The translations under genes were made by a program, and so were the position numbers. A DNA stretch of 64,000 bases from Streptomyces sp. NBC_01335. GTDB taxonomy: Bacteria > Actinomycetota > Actinomycetes > Streptomycetales > Streptomycetaceae. The stretch is from NCBI RefSeq assembly GCF_035953295.1, contig NZ_CP108370.1:1674001-1738000 (forward strand), given 5' to 3'. The stretch's first letter is position 1. Each line of letters opens with the position of its first letter. Under the pieces are notes generated by a model. The model ran no database searches, was not told where the DNA came from, and saw only the letters and a program-made list of their open reading frames with translations. Below, piece after piece: positions 8,638 through 15,931 of the stretch.

Positions 8638-9732
8638 TCAGCCGAGCACGTCGAGCGCCCGGTCCACGTCGGCCTCGGTGTTGTAGAGGTGGAAGGCGGC
8701 CCGCAGATTTCCCGCGCGGTCGGAGACGCTGATGCCGGCCCGGCTCAACTCCGCCTGGCGCTTGCCCAGTCCGGGAACCGCCACGATCGCCGACTCCCCC
8801 GGCACCGTGGGGTGCCCGAGGCGCGCCAGCCCCGCGCGGAAGCGGGCGGCGAGACTGGTGGCGTGCGCGTACAGGGCATCCGCGCCGATCTCCGCCAGCA
8901 GGGCGAGTGAGCGCTCCGCCCCGTAGTAGGAGAGGAAGGCCGGCGCCGAGTCGAACCGCCGTGCGGAGAGCGCGAGTCGGTCGATCGGGCCGTAGGTGCT
9001 GTTCTCCGTGTCCTCGGCCGCGACCCACCCCACGTGGATCGGCTTCAGCGACTCCTGCGCCTGTTCGGTCACCGTGAGGAACGAGGCGCCGCGCGGGCAG
9101 AGCAGGAACTTGAACCCGCCGGTCACCGTGTAGTCGAACTCCCCGGCGTCCACCGCCAGCCAGCCCGCCGACTGTGTCGTGTCGAGCAGCACCCGGGCCC
9201 CGTACGCGGTGGCGGCGGCCCGTACGGCGGTGAGGTCGGCGACCCGGCCGTCCGAGGACTGCACGGCGGAGAGGGCGACCAGCGCGGTGGTGGGCCGCAC
9301 CGCCCCGGCCAGTTCCGCGAGCGGGGCGTACGACACCCGCAGGTCCCTCCGGTGCGCGAACGGGGCGACCAGCGAGCTGAACTCGCCCTCCGGGCAGAGC
9401 ACTTCGGCGTACGCGGGCAGTGAGGCCGCGATCAGACCCACGTGCACCGCGACCGAGCTCCCGACGGCGACCCGGTCGGCTCCGACACCGGCCAGCCGGG
9501 CGAACCCGGCCCGCGCGGCGTCCACCACCTCGAAGTCCCCGGCCCCCACGGGCCCGCCCTCGGCGTTGGCCCGGGCCAGGTCGGTGACGGCGGCGACGGT
9601 ACGGCGGGGCAGCAGGCCCGCGGAGGCGGTGTTGAGGTAGGTGGTGGTGGGAGCGAACTCGGCGGCTGCGGCACGGCCCAGCGGAGTTGTCTCGCCCGGC
9701 TCGGTCGTCCGGTTCAACGGCGTGGTCTCCAT
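8638..9732 (-). CDS. Class V PLP-dependent aminotransferase/desulfurase-like protein
   Basis: A 364-residue fold-type I PLP enzyme. The Schiff-base lysine is in TGGFKFLLCPRG, and the pyridine-contacting Asp plus Gln are in VLLDTTQSAGW. The N-terminus (TYLNTASAGLLPRRTV) is typical of the cysteine desulfurase/isopenicillin N epimerase-like branch of class V. No substrate can be assigned from sequence alone. The gene stands alone: it converges on the LacI gene and its upstream side is a 320-bp region holding a MITE-like element. It is slightly short compared with SufS/IscS (about 400 residues) and shows no active-site Cys loop of desulfurases, so a transaminase or lyase role is as likely. Confidence 0.85.
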   Translation of the reverse strand: METTPLNRTTEPGETTPLGRAAAAEFAPTTTYLNTASAGLLPRRTVAAVTDLARANAEGGPVGAGDFEVVDAARAGFARLAGVGADRVAVGSSVAVHVGLIAASLPAYAEVLCPEGEFSSLVAPFAHRRDLRVSYAPLAELAGAVRPTTALVALSAVQSSDGRVADLTAVRAAATAYGARVLLDTTQSAGWLAVDAGEFDYTVTGGFKFLLCPRGASFLTVTEQAQESLKPIHVGWVAAEDTENSTYGPIDRLALSARRFDSAPAFLSYYGAERSLALLAEIGADALYAHATSLAARFRAGLARLGHPTVPGESAIVAVPGLGKRQAELSRAGISVSDRAGNLRAAFHLYNTEADVDRALDVLG

Positions 9733-9866
9733 ACGCCCCAGCCTGAGCCGACTTCCACCCGGCCGTCAACGAGACGGAGAGCGACTCGCCGAGGCGCCTG
9801 GGCCGTGTGTGGAGGAGCCGGGGCGTCGATTCGCCGGAACAAATCCCTCCACGCGGATCCGTGGCT

Positions 9867-10043
9867 AGGCCGTGTGTCGAAAGTTCCGCCTGTCCGGCGA
9901 CGCCCGGCACGCCCGCTCGCCGCGTTGTCGGGATCACCCCGATACACCCAGTATCGGGGCGACCCTCCGCCTTGCGATCGCACGCACCGGACACCGCCGG
10001 ACCCGCCCTTCGGGCGGATGGCGCCACTTTCGACACACGGCCT
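9867..10043. mobile_element. MITE-like element with perfect 18-bp terminal inverted repeats
   Basis: AGGCCGTGTGTCGAAAGT (9867-9884) is repeated exactly as its complement ACTTTCGACACACGGCCT (10026-10043), bounding 177 bp. The inside has two further hairpins: CCCCGATAC/GTATCGGGG (9937-9959, loop ACCCA) and CCGCCC/GGGCGG (10003-10017, TTC loop). It has no transposase, so it would be non-autonomous and need an IS-type enzyme from elsewhere. No clear target duplication is visible. A 10-base match to the end (GGCCGTGTGT) also occurs at 9801-9810. The surrounding gap 9733-10052 contains nothing else recognisable. The right end lies 9 bases before the next gene's first ATG. Confidence 0.65.
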
Positions 10044-10052
10044 GTCCGTCGC

Positions 10053-10625
10053 ATGACGCACATGAGGAAGGTCCGGGCGCGGAGGACGACCGTGGCACTC
10101 GTCGGCGCGACCGTGGCGCTGGTGCTGGGGGTCGGCGGGGCGATCGCCGTGGCCGCCGAGGACGGCGGACACTCCGGTCCGACGCAGACGACCCCGGTGA
10201 CGGTGGCACCCGACACGGACTCCGCCGGGGTCACAGGGGGCGCGGACACCGGTGGAGACACAGGAGGCTCGGACACCGTCGGGGTCACGGAGGGCGCGGA
10301 CACCGGCGGCGGGGACAGTGGTTCCGTCAGCGGCTCGGGGAGCACTGCCGAGGGCTCCAGCGATGGCGGCTCCCCAGACGGGGGCGGCGTCGCGGGTACG
10401 GACACGGGAAGCTCGGACGGTTCGGAGACGGGCGGATCGGAGACGGGCGGATCGGAACCATCGGGGTCCCCGGCCCCCACGGGGGGATCCACGGCTCCGC
10501 CGAGCCTGGAGGATCTGACGGCGCGCATCGACGAGTTGGAGAAGAAGGTGGATGAACTGCCCACCGACCGAGAGCTGGCCGATGCCCTCCGCGCCTTCGC
10601 CGACGCGTTGGATCAGCGGAACTGA
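10053..10625 (+). CDS. Secreted Ser/Gly/Thr/Asp-rich low-complexity protein with C-terminal helix
   Basis: A 190-residue protein of unknown function. Residues 1-38 are a signal sequence or membrane anchor (RRTTVALVGATVALVLGV core, then AVAAEDGG). Residues about 45-140 are a low-complexity acidic Ser/Gly/Thr tract with degenerate repeats such as TGGSDT and ETGGSETGGSEP. Residues about 150-190 form a heptad-like helix (LTARIDELEKKVDELPTDR). The layout suggests an extended wall or surface spacer with a coiled-coil end. Two in-frame ATGs (10053 and 10062) are possible; neither has a good ribosome-binding site, perhaps because the MITE-like element ends at 10043. The frame stays open through that element, so expression may have been altered by the insertion. 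Confidence 0.65.
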   Translation: MTHMRKVRARRTTVALVGATVALVLGVGGAIAVAAEDGGHSGPTQTTPVTVAPDTDSAGVTGGADTGGDTGGSDTVGVTEGADTGGGDSGSVSGSGSTAEGSSDGGSPDGGGVAGTDTGSSDGSETGGSETGGSEPSGSPAPTGGSTAPPSLEDLTARIDELEKKVDELPTDRELADALRAFADALDQRN

Positions 10626-10673
10626 GCGACCGAACGCAAGCCGTCAGCCACCTGATACGACCCGCGCGGTGAA

Positions 10674-10713
10674 GTGGGGAAGGGGGCATGTCCCCGTCTG
10701 GGCCCTTCCCCAC
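10674..10713. terminator. Bidirectional terminator between convergent genes
   Basis: Perfect 11-bp stem GTGGGGAAGGG (10674-10684) with CCCTTCCCCAC (10703-10713), with an 18-base loop that can fold a smaller GGGG/CCCC stem. It lies between the convergent genes ending at 10625 and 10737. Confidence 0.7.
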
Positions 10714-10736
10714 CGCAACAGCGCCGCGCGCGGCCG

Positions 10737-11468
10737 TCAGGCGGGGGCGCCACCCGGCTGCGGGACCTCGCAGGCGCCGTCGGCGTCGCAGGCGGCAGCG
10801 TCGTCGCCGATCGGGGTGAGGGCGGTGACCTCGCGGTCCTTCCACGCCTGCTCCAGCGCCTGGGCGAACACCTCGGAGGGCTGGCCGCCGGAGATGCCGT
10901 ACCGCCGGTCGAGCACGAAGAACGGGACGGCGTTGGCGCCGAGTTCGGACGCCTCGCGCTCGTCGGCGCGTACGTCGTCGGCGTACGCCGCCGGGTCGGC
11001 GAGCACCGCACGGGCCTCGGCCTCGTCGAGACCGGCCTCGACGGCCAGATCGACCAGCACCGCGTCGTGGTAGACGGAGCGCTCCTCGGCGAAGTTCGCC
11101 CGGTAGGCGAGGGTCAGCAGCTCGTCCTGGAGGCCGCGCGCCTTGGCGAGGTGGAGCAGCCGGTGGATGTCGAAGGTGCTGCCGTGGTCACGGCCCTCGC
11201 TGCGGTACCCGAGCCCCTCGGCCTGCGCGTTCGCGGCGACGTTGCCCTCCATCGCGAGGACCTCCTCGCGGGTGCGGCCGTACTTCTGCGCGAGCATGTC
11301 CACGACCAGCGCGATGTCGTCCTTGGCGCGCCCCGGGTCCAGCTCGAAGGAGCGGTGCACCACCTCGACCTGGTCGCGGTGGGCGAACCCCGCCAGCCCC
11401 TTCTCGAAGCGGGCCTTCCCGATGTAGCACCACGGGCAGGCGATGTCGCTCCAGATCTCGACGCGCAT
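10737..11468 (-). CDS. DsbA-family oxidoreductase, FrnE type
   Basis: A 243-residue cytoplasmic thioredoxin-fold protein with the active-site motif CPWC at residues 11-14 (SDIACPWCYIGKARF), right after the first beta strand, and an inserted helical domain. The cis-Pro loop is in GANAVPFFVLDRRYGISGGQ, which is characteristic of the FrnE subgroup (polyketide-associated and stress-linked DsbA-like proteins). It has no signal peptide. The C-terminal tail adds two cysteines (AAACDADGACEV), a feature often seen in FrnE homologues. The ATG has GGAGAG about 7 bases upstream. The exact substrate is unknown. Confidence 0.9.
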   Translation of the reverse strand: MRVEIWSDIACPWCYIGKARFEKGLAGFAHRDQVEVVHRSFELDPGRAKDDIALVVDMLAQKYGRTREEVLAMEGNVAANAQAEGLGYRSEGRDHGSTFDIHRLLHLAKARGLQDELLTLAYRANFAEERSVYHDAVLVDLAVEAGLDEAEARAVLADPAAYADDVRADEREASELGANAVPFFVLDRRYGISGGQPSEVFAQALEQAWKDREVTALTPIGDDAAACDADGACEVPQPGGAPA

Positions 11469-11666
11469 TCTCTCTTCTCTCCAGCTCTTCCCGTGAGGTA
11501 GCTCCCCCATGGCGGAGTGCTTCCCTCGACGGGCTCGGTGACGCGCGGAGGACCCTCCGCGCCCGGGGGAACAACGCGGGAACGGCTGTGCGGATTCCCG
11601 GGTGGGGGGGGCGCCGAGGCCATCGCCGGGGTGGTGTCGACCGCCCCCGCTCCGGGATGCGCGATC

Positions 11667-12359
11667 ATGAGCGGCATGGACGCCCTCTTCCTCGGTACCG
11701 ACGAACTGGCCGAAACCCCGTCCGTGGCGGTCGTGGTCGACGTGATGCGCGCCTTCACGGTGGCCGCGTGGGCCTTCGCCCGGGGAGCCGAGAAGATCGT
11801 GCTCTCCGGGTCGCTGGAGGAGTCCCTGGCGCTCAAGGCCCGCCACCCGGAGTGGGTGACGCTGAAGGACGGTCCGCCCGCCCCCGGGTTCGACGCCGTC
11901 AACTCGCCGGGTCTGCTGCGCTCGGTCGACCTCGGCGGGCGGACCGTGGTGCAGAAGACCACGGCGGGGACGGTCGGCGCGCTCGCGGTCAAGGACGCGC
12001 CGCTGGTGCTGTGCGCCGGCTTCGTGGTCGCGGAGGCGACGGCGGAGGTCCTGCGGACCAGCGGGACCGGCAGCGTCACGTTCGTCGTCACCGGCGAGGA
12101 CGGAAGGGCCGACGAGGATCTCGCGTGCGCGCAGTACATCGCGGGGCGGGCCGACGGGGCCGGGAGGGACGCCGGCGAGTTCCTCCGCCGCGGGGAGGAG
12201 TCCCTCGCCGCCTCCGAGCTGAGGGAAGGGGTGCGCGAGGGAGTCCACCCCGACGACGTGGAGCTCTGCCTCGAACTCGACCGTTTCCCCTTCGCCATGG
12301 TGGCCGCCGTGGAGGACTCGCTCATGGTCCTGCGCCCGCACCCGGCGCCTCGGACCTGA
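11667..12359 (+). CDS. 2-phosphosulfolactate phosphatase family protein (ComB-like)
   Basis: A 230-residue cytoplasmic protein matching the ComB family: an Asp/Arg strand-helix start ([20 protein letters not shown]), the [10 protein letters not shown] loop that corresponds to the TTNGT phosphate loop, and [14 protein letters not shown]. ComB removes phosphate from 2-phosphosulfolactate in coenzyme M synthesis, but actinobacteria do not make coenzyme M, so the real substrate here is probably a different phosphorylated acid. The ATG at 11667 is preferred because GGGA lies 10-13 bases before it and it begins the conserved part; the frame is open about 150 bases further up. No metabolic partner is adjacent. 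Confidence 0.8.
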   Translation: MSGMDALFLGTDELAETPSVAVVVDVMRAFTVAAWAFARGAEKIVLSGSLEESLALKARHPEWVTLKDGPPAPGFDAVNSPGLLRSVDLGGRTVVQKTTAGTVGALAVKDAPLVLCAGFVVAEATAEVLRTSGTGSVTFVVTGEDGRADEDLACAQYIAGRADGAGRDAGEFLRRGEESLAASELREGVREGVHPDDVELCLELDRFPFAMVAAVEDSLMVLRPHPAPRT

Positions 12360-12375
12360 GCCCGGGGCGGCGGTT

Positions 12376-12861
12376 TCAGCCGTCGCCGAGGACGAGCCGC
12401 AGCACCAGGTGGGTGCCGTCGCGCGGGGTGTCGGGGTCGGCGGTCCAGCCGTGGTGGGCGTAGAAGGCCTGGGCGCGGGTGTTGGGGGCGAACACCTCCA
12501 GGCGCGCGGTACGGACACCGGCCCGGCGCCAGGCGTCGGTGCACGCGGAGTGGAGGGCGGTGCCCACGCCGGTACGCCACTGCGAGGGGTCCACGTGCAG
12601 CTGGGTGAGGGTGGTGCCGCCGTCGCGTACGGCGTGACCGGCGACGCCCACCAGGGCGCCGTCGCGCTCCGCGCAGAGGACGGTGGCGTGCTCGGCGTCC
12701 ACGGCGCGCGCCCAGCCCGCGGCGGACCGGCCGACCTCCTCGGGGCCCGCGTACGCGTCGGGCGCGAGGTGCCCGCGGTAGTAGGTGGCGCGGGCCTCGG
12801 TGTGAAGGCGGACGATCGCGTCCAGGTCGGCGGGGGTGGCGGTGCGGATGAGGAGGGACAT
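12376..12861 (-). CDS. GNAT-family N-acetyltransferase
   Basis: A 161-residue acetyltransferase with the whole GNAT core: N-terminal IRTATPADLDAIVRLH, the central VGVAGHAVRDGGTTLTQLHV beta strands, the acetyl-CoA pyrophosphate loop QWRTGVGTALH, and the late strand-helix RLEVFAPNTRAQAFYAHHGW. The acceptor is unknown. It converges on the ComB-like gene with 16 bases between the stops and is divergent from the small kinase gene at 12988. No strong Shine-Dalgarno precedes the ATG at 12859-12861. Confidence 0.88.
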   Translation of the reverse strand: MSLLIRTATPADLDAIVRLHTEARATYYRGHLAPDAYAGPEEVGRSAAGWARAVDAEHATVLCAERDGALVGVAGHAVRDGGTTLTQLHVDPSQWRTGVGTALHSACTDAWRRAGVRTARLEVFAPNTRAQAFYAHHGWTADPDTPRDGTHLVLRLVLGDG

Positions 12862-12987
12862 GCCGGAGGGGACGCGGGGCGCGCGGGGCCGGTTCCGCGC
12901 GGGGCGCGTACCGGCGTGGGCTGCCGGCGCGTGACATCTCCTCGTACCACCGTGTGCCCGGAAACCGGCGTCCGTAGAGTCCCGTGG

Positions 12988-13524
12988 ATGAGAACCGGCA
13001 CCGCCCAGACCCGTCTCGTCGTGCTGCGCGGGAACTCCGCCTCCGGGAAGTCGGCCGTCGCGGCGGGGGTGCGCGAGCGGTTCGGCCGGGGGGTGGCTCT
13101 GGTGGGCCAGGACAATCTGCGGCGGACCGTGCTGCGGGAGCGTGACCGGCCCGGGGCGGCGAACGTCGGGCTGATCGACGCGGTCGCCCGGTACGCCCTC
13201 GACGCCGGGTTCCACGTCGTGCTGGAGGGCATCCTGTACGCCGACCACTACGGCGGGATGCTCGCCCGGCTGCGCGCGGACCACCGCGGTCCGACGTACG
13301 GGTACTACCTGGACGTGCCGTTCGAGGAGACGCTGCGGCGGCACGCCACCAAGCCGATCGCCGAGGTGGTGGGGGTCGACGACCTGCTCTCCTGGTACCG
13401 GCCTCTCGATCTGCTGCCGGGCGGCGCGGAGACCGTCGTCGGCGCTTCGAGCGCCCTCGCGGACACGGTGGATCGGGTGCTGCGGGAGACGGGGCTGGAC
13501 CGGCTGCCGGCGGTGGACCGCTGA
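12988..13524 (+). CDS. Small P-loop kinase-like ATPase (AAA_33 / zeta-like fold)
   Basis: A 178-residue protein with Walker A GNSASGKS at 15-22, VGQDNLRRTVL (a conserved Gln-Asp pair near the catalytic position) and HVVLEGILYADHYG (Walker-B-like strand), a layout shared by AAA_33 family kinases, chloramphenicol phosphotransferases and zeta-type nucleotide kinases. C-terminal RRHATKPIAEVVGVDDLLSWY resembles the lid and Arg finger region of this group. No antitoxin-like small gene is adjacent, so a toxin role is not supported; an antibiotic or small-molecule kinase is possible. A 20-bp stem terminator follows. Confidence 0.75.
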   Translation: MRTGTAQTRLVVLRGNSASGKSAVAAGVRERFGRGVALVGQDNLRRTVLRERDRPGAANVGLIDAVARYALDAGFHVVLEGILYADHYGGMLARLRADHRGPTYGYYLDVPFEETLRRHATKPIAEVVGVDDLLSWYRPLDLLPGGAETVVGASSALADTVDRVLRETGLDRLPAVDR

Positions 13525-13556
13525 CCGAGGAGCCGCACCGAGGGCCCGCACGCGCG

Positions 13557-13604
13557 GGTCCGGCCCCTGCCCGCCGGAAGAAGGCGGCGGGCAGGGGCCG
13601 GACC
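13557..13604. terminator. Very strong bidirectional terminator, perfect 20-bp stem
   Basis: 13557-13576 pairs without mismatch with 13585-13604 around the 8-base loop GAAGAAGG. It separates the kinase gene (ends 13524) from the convergent DUF1349 gene (ends 13623). Confidence 0.85.
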
Positions 13605-13622
13605 GGTGGCGACGAGCGGTGT

Positions 13623-14234
13623 TCAGCTGCCGTCGCGCAGGTCGGCGACGCCCTCCGTACGGAACGCGATCTCGTCGAACGACGCCTCGCAGCCGTCGCC
13701 GACGGGCGCCTGGACGAGGAAGCCGACCGAGGCGGAGGCCGTGCCCTCCGGGTCGCCGAGGGCGAAGACCCGGACGAAGGTCCAGGTGACGCCGTCGGGC
13801 GAGGCGTGGAAGGCGAAGGCGCCGCCGTTGCGGGTGAGGCGGAGCCAGAAGGTGTCGCCGTCCACGGTGAAGGAGTTGACGTCGTCGGAGACGCCCCGGG
13901 TGACCACCGTGCAGATGGTGGGGACGGCGGGCGAGAGTTCCAGGCAGAGCTTCGCCCAGTCGCGCTCCCCGACGTGCAGGTAGAGGACGCCCGCGTCGTA
14001 GGCGCCGGCGAAGCCGACCTTGACCCGGGCGAGCAGCTGGAAGTCACCGGCGGGCGCGGTGCCCAGCAGGCGCGGTGCGTCGCTCGTCGGTTCGAGGGAG
14101 TCGCCGCCGGGCGGTACGAAGCGGTCCTGCCGGGCACCCGCGCGGCCGGTCAGTACGCCGTCCTCGTAGGTCCACTTGCCCTCGGGTCCGAACGGCTCCA
14201 GCTCGAAGGGGAGTTCGGGAAGTCGCAGAGTCAT
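13623..14234 (-). CDS. DUF1349 beta-sandwich protein
   Basis: A 203-residue protein without signal peptide. DUF1349 proteins are concanavalin-like beta-sandwiches; typical stretches here are DFQLLARVKVGFAGAYDAGVLYLHVGE, broken by strands such as AKLCLELSPA and SPDGVTWTFVRVFAL and ending with an EASFDEIAFR strand. The fold resembles the lectin-like domain found in some GH43 enzymes, so a sugar-related role is plausible but unproven. It is transcribed 5 bases behind the aldehyde dehydrogenase gene and is surely in the same operon, which is divergent from an IclR regulator. Confidence 0.82.
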   Translation of the reverse strand: MTLRLPELPFELEPFGPEGKWTYEDGVLTGRAGARQDRFVPPGGDSLEPTSDAPRLLGTAPAGDFQLLARVKVGFAGAYDAGVLYLHVGERDWAKLCLELSPAVPTICTVVTRGVSDDVNSFTVDGDTFWLRLTRNGGAFAFHASPDGVTWTFVRVFALGDPEGTASASVGFLVQAPVGDGCEASFDEIAFRTEGVADLRDGS

Positions 14235-14239
14235 GGTGG

Positions 14240-15751
14240 TTATCCGTTCACCCGGCGGGGCAGGCCCAGCGGGTTGTCGTCGCGGAGCTCGGGCGGGAGG
14301 AGGCCCTCGGGGGTCGACTGGTACGTCACCGGGCGCAGCCAGCGCTCGATGGCGGTGGCGCCGACCGAGGTCGAGGTGGAGGTGGTCGACGGGTACGGGC
14401 CGCCGTGGTGCTGCGCCGGGGCGACGGCGACGCCGGTGGGCCAGCCGTTGACGAGGACGCGCCCGGCGAGCGGGGTGAGGGCGGCGAGGAGTCCGGCGGC
14501 GCCGCCTCCCTCTTCCTCGGCGGAGATGTGCAGGGTGGCGGTGAGGTTGCCGGGGAGGCGGCCGAGCACGGCGGCGACCTCGTCCTCGGAGGCGTACCGG
14601 GCGACGACGGTGACCGGGCCGAAGCACTCCTCCAGGAGCGCCTCGTGCGGGCCGTCCTCGGCGAGCCGGGCGGCCGGGACGGTGAGGAAGCCGGGGGCGA
14701 CGGCGTGTTCGCCGCCGTCGCCGGGGGTGACGGGCGCTTCCACGTCGGGGAGGGCTGCCCGGTCGCGTACTCCGGCGATGAAGGCGTCGCGCATCCGGTG
14801 GTCGAGCATGACGGCGGGGACGGTGTCGCCGACGGTCGCGGTGAGGGTCTTCACCAGTCCGTCGCCGTTCTCGTCCGCCGGGACCAGGACCAGGCCGGGC
14901 TTGGTGCAGAACTGCCCGGCGCCCATGGTCATGGAGGAACCGAGGCCGGCGCCGATCTGCTCGCCGCGCTCGGCCGCCGCGGCCTCGGTGACGACGACGG
15001 GGTTGAGGGAGCCGAGTTCACCGTGGAAGGGGATGGGCGCGGGGCGGGCCGCCGCCGCGTCGAAGAGGGCGCGTCCGCCGCGGATCGAGCCGGTGAAGCC
15101 GGCCGCGGAGATCAGCGGGTGGCGGACGAGTTCGACGCCGGCCTCGAAGCCGTGCACGAGCTGGACGACGTCCTCGGGCAGTTGGTGGGCGGCGGCGGCG
15201 CGGCGGAGCACGGAGGCGGCCAGCTCGGAGGTGGCCGGGTGGTCGGGGTGCGACTTGACGACGACCGGGCAGCCCGCGGCGAGCGCGCTGGCGGTGTCGC
15301 CGCCGGCGACGGAGAAGGCGAACGGGAAGTTGCTGGCCGAGTAGACGGCGACGACGCCGAGCGGGATCTTCCAGCGGCGCAGGTCGGGCCAGGGCGGGGT
15401 GCGGCCGGCGTCCTCGTGGTCGATGTGGATGTCGAGGAAGGCACCCTCGTCGACGACCTCGGCGAAAGCCCGCAACTGCTCCGCGGTGCGGGCGAGTTCG
15501 CCGGTCAGCCGGGGCGCTCCGAGCGCGGTCTCGGCGTCGGCGGTCGCGACGGCGTCCTCCTCGGCCCCGGCGAGCAGGTCGGCCGCGGTGCGCAGGAAGG
15601 CGGCGCGGACGGTGCGGTCGGCGAGGGCGTCGCGGACGGCGTACGCCGCCCGCACCACGCGGTCGACCTCCTCCGCGCTAGCCTCCACCGCAACCTGCTC
15701 GCGCGGGTTCCCGGTGCGGGGGTCGACGCTCCAGACTGGTGCTGCTGCCAC
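14240..15751 (-). CDS. Alpha-ketoglutarate semialdehyde (2,5-dioxopentanoate) dehydrogenase
   Basis: A 503-residue aldehyde dehydrogenase of the NADP-dependent fatty-aldehyde/dioxovalerate branch. The catalytic Cys is in AGQFCTKPG (about 281) and the general-base Glu in FHGELGSLNPV (about 244); the cofactor region begins VYSASNFPFAFSVAGGDTASAL. It would convert alpha-ketoglutarate semialdehyde to alpha-ketoglutarate, the last step of oxidative uronate and pentose pathways. The upstream parts of such pathways are at 34-41 kb, which strengthens the call. The GTG at 15749-15751 is chosen because GGAAGG lies 7 bases before it; an earlier in-frame GTG (15776-15778) would add nine residues. The IclR gene is divergent. 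Confidence 0.85.
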   Translation of the reverse strand: MAAAPVWSVDPRTGNPREQVAVEASAEEVDRVVRAAYAVRDALADRTVRAAFLRTAADLLAGAEEDAVATADAETALGAPRLTGELARTAEQLRAFAEVVDEGAFLDIHIDHEDAGRTPPWPDLRRWKIPLGVVAVYSASNFPFAFSVAGGDTASALAAGCPVVVKSHPDHPATSELAASVLRRAAAAHQLPEDVVQLVHGFEAGVELVRHPLISAAGFTGSIRGGRALFDAAAARPAPIPFHGELGSLNPVVVTEAAAAERGEQIGAGLGSSMTMGAGQFCTKPGLVLVPADENGDGLVKTLTATVGDTVPAVMLDHRMRDAFIAGVRDRAALPDVEAPVTPGDGGEHAVAPGFLTVPAARLAEDGPHEALLEECFGPVTVVARYASEDEVAAVLGRLPGNLTATLHISAEEEGGGAAGLLAALTPLAGRVLVNGWPTGVAVAPAQHHGGPYPSTTSTSTSVGATAIERWLRPVTYQSTPEGLLPPELRDDNPLGLPRRVNG

Positions 15752-15791
15752 CGTTTTCCCTTCCGTACTCTCTGCCACACGCCAGGAAGTT

Positions 15792-15814
15792 GTTCGGTAT
15801 TCTGAACAGCGTTC
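15792..15814. promoter_or_regulatory. Probable IclR-type operator
   Basis: GTTCGGTATTCTGAAC (15792-15807) is an imperfect palindrome matching its complement at 12 of 16 positions and resembles the GTTC...GAAC form of IclR-family sites. GAACAGCGTTC (15804-15814) overlaps it and is a second exact GAAC-N3-GTTC palindrome. It is in the divergent region just upstream of the dehydrogenase start, so the IclR protein at 15932 is the likely binder. Confidence 0.5.
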
Positions 15815-15860
15815 CTCATCGTGAATGTCCTGGAACTCTATTTCCGGGCGTTCCGCGTTG

Positions 15861-15897
15861 GCAAGAAGTCACAGGCAAGAAGTCACAGCGAAGTCAC
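15861..15897. repeat. Tandem 14-bp direct repeat in the IclR leader
   Basis: GCAAGAAGTCACAG occurs twice back to back (15861-15874, 15875-15888) followed by a third partial copy CGAAGTCAC (15889-15897). It ends 35 bases before the chosen IclR start and could be a binding array or a slippage product. Confidence 0.75.
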
Positions 15898-15931
15898 GGG
15901 ATTTCGAAGAAGTATGGAAGGGGCGAGGGCG

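Noticed and set aside
9807..10052. In-frame extension of the Ser/Gly-rich protein through the MITE-like element
   Set aside because: The added residues look random and would destroy the signal peptide at the N-terminus; kept only as a remark.
6479..10564. Open frame of over 1300 codons on the minus strand across the permease, LacI and aminotransferase genes
   Set aside because: It runs antisense through several well-supported genes and reads as Pro/Ser/Arg/Gly-rich low complexity, the usual shadow in very GC-rich DNA.
12988..13524. Toxin of a zeta toxin-antitoxin pair
   Set aside because: The P-loop fold is similar, but no antitoxin gene is adjacent; the neighbours are convergent or divergent unrelated genes.
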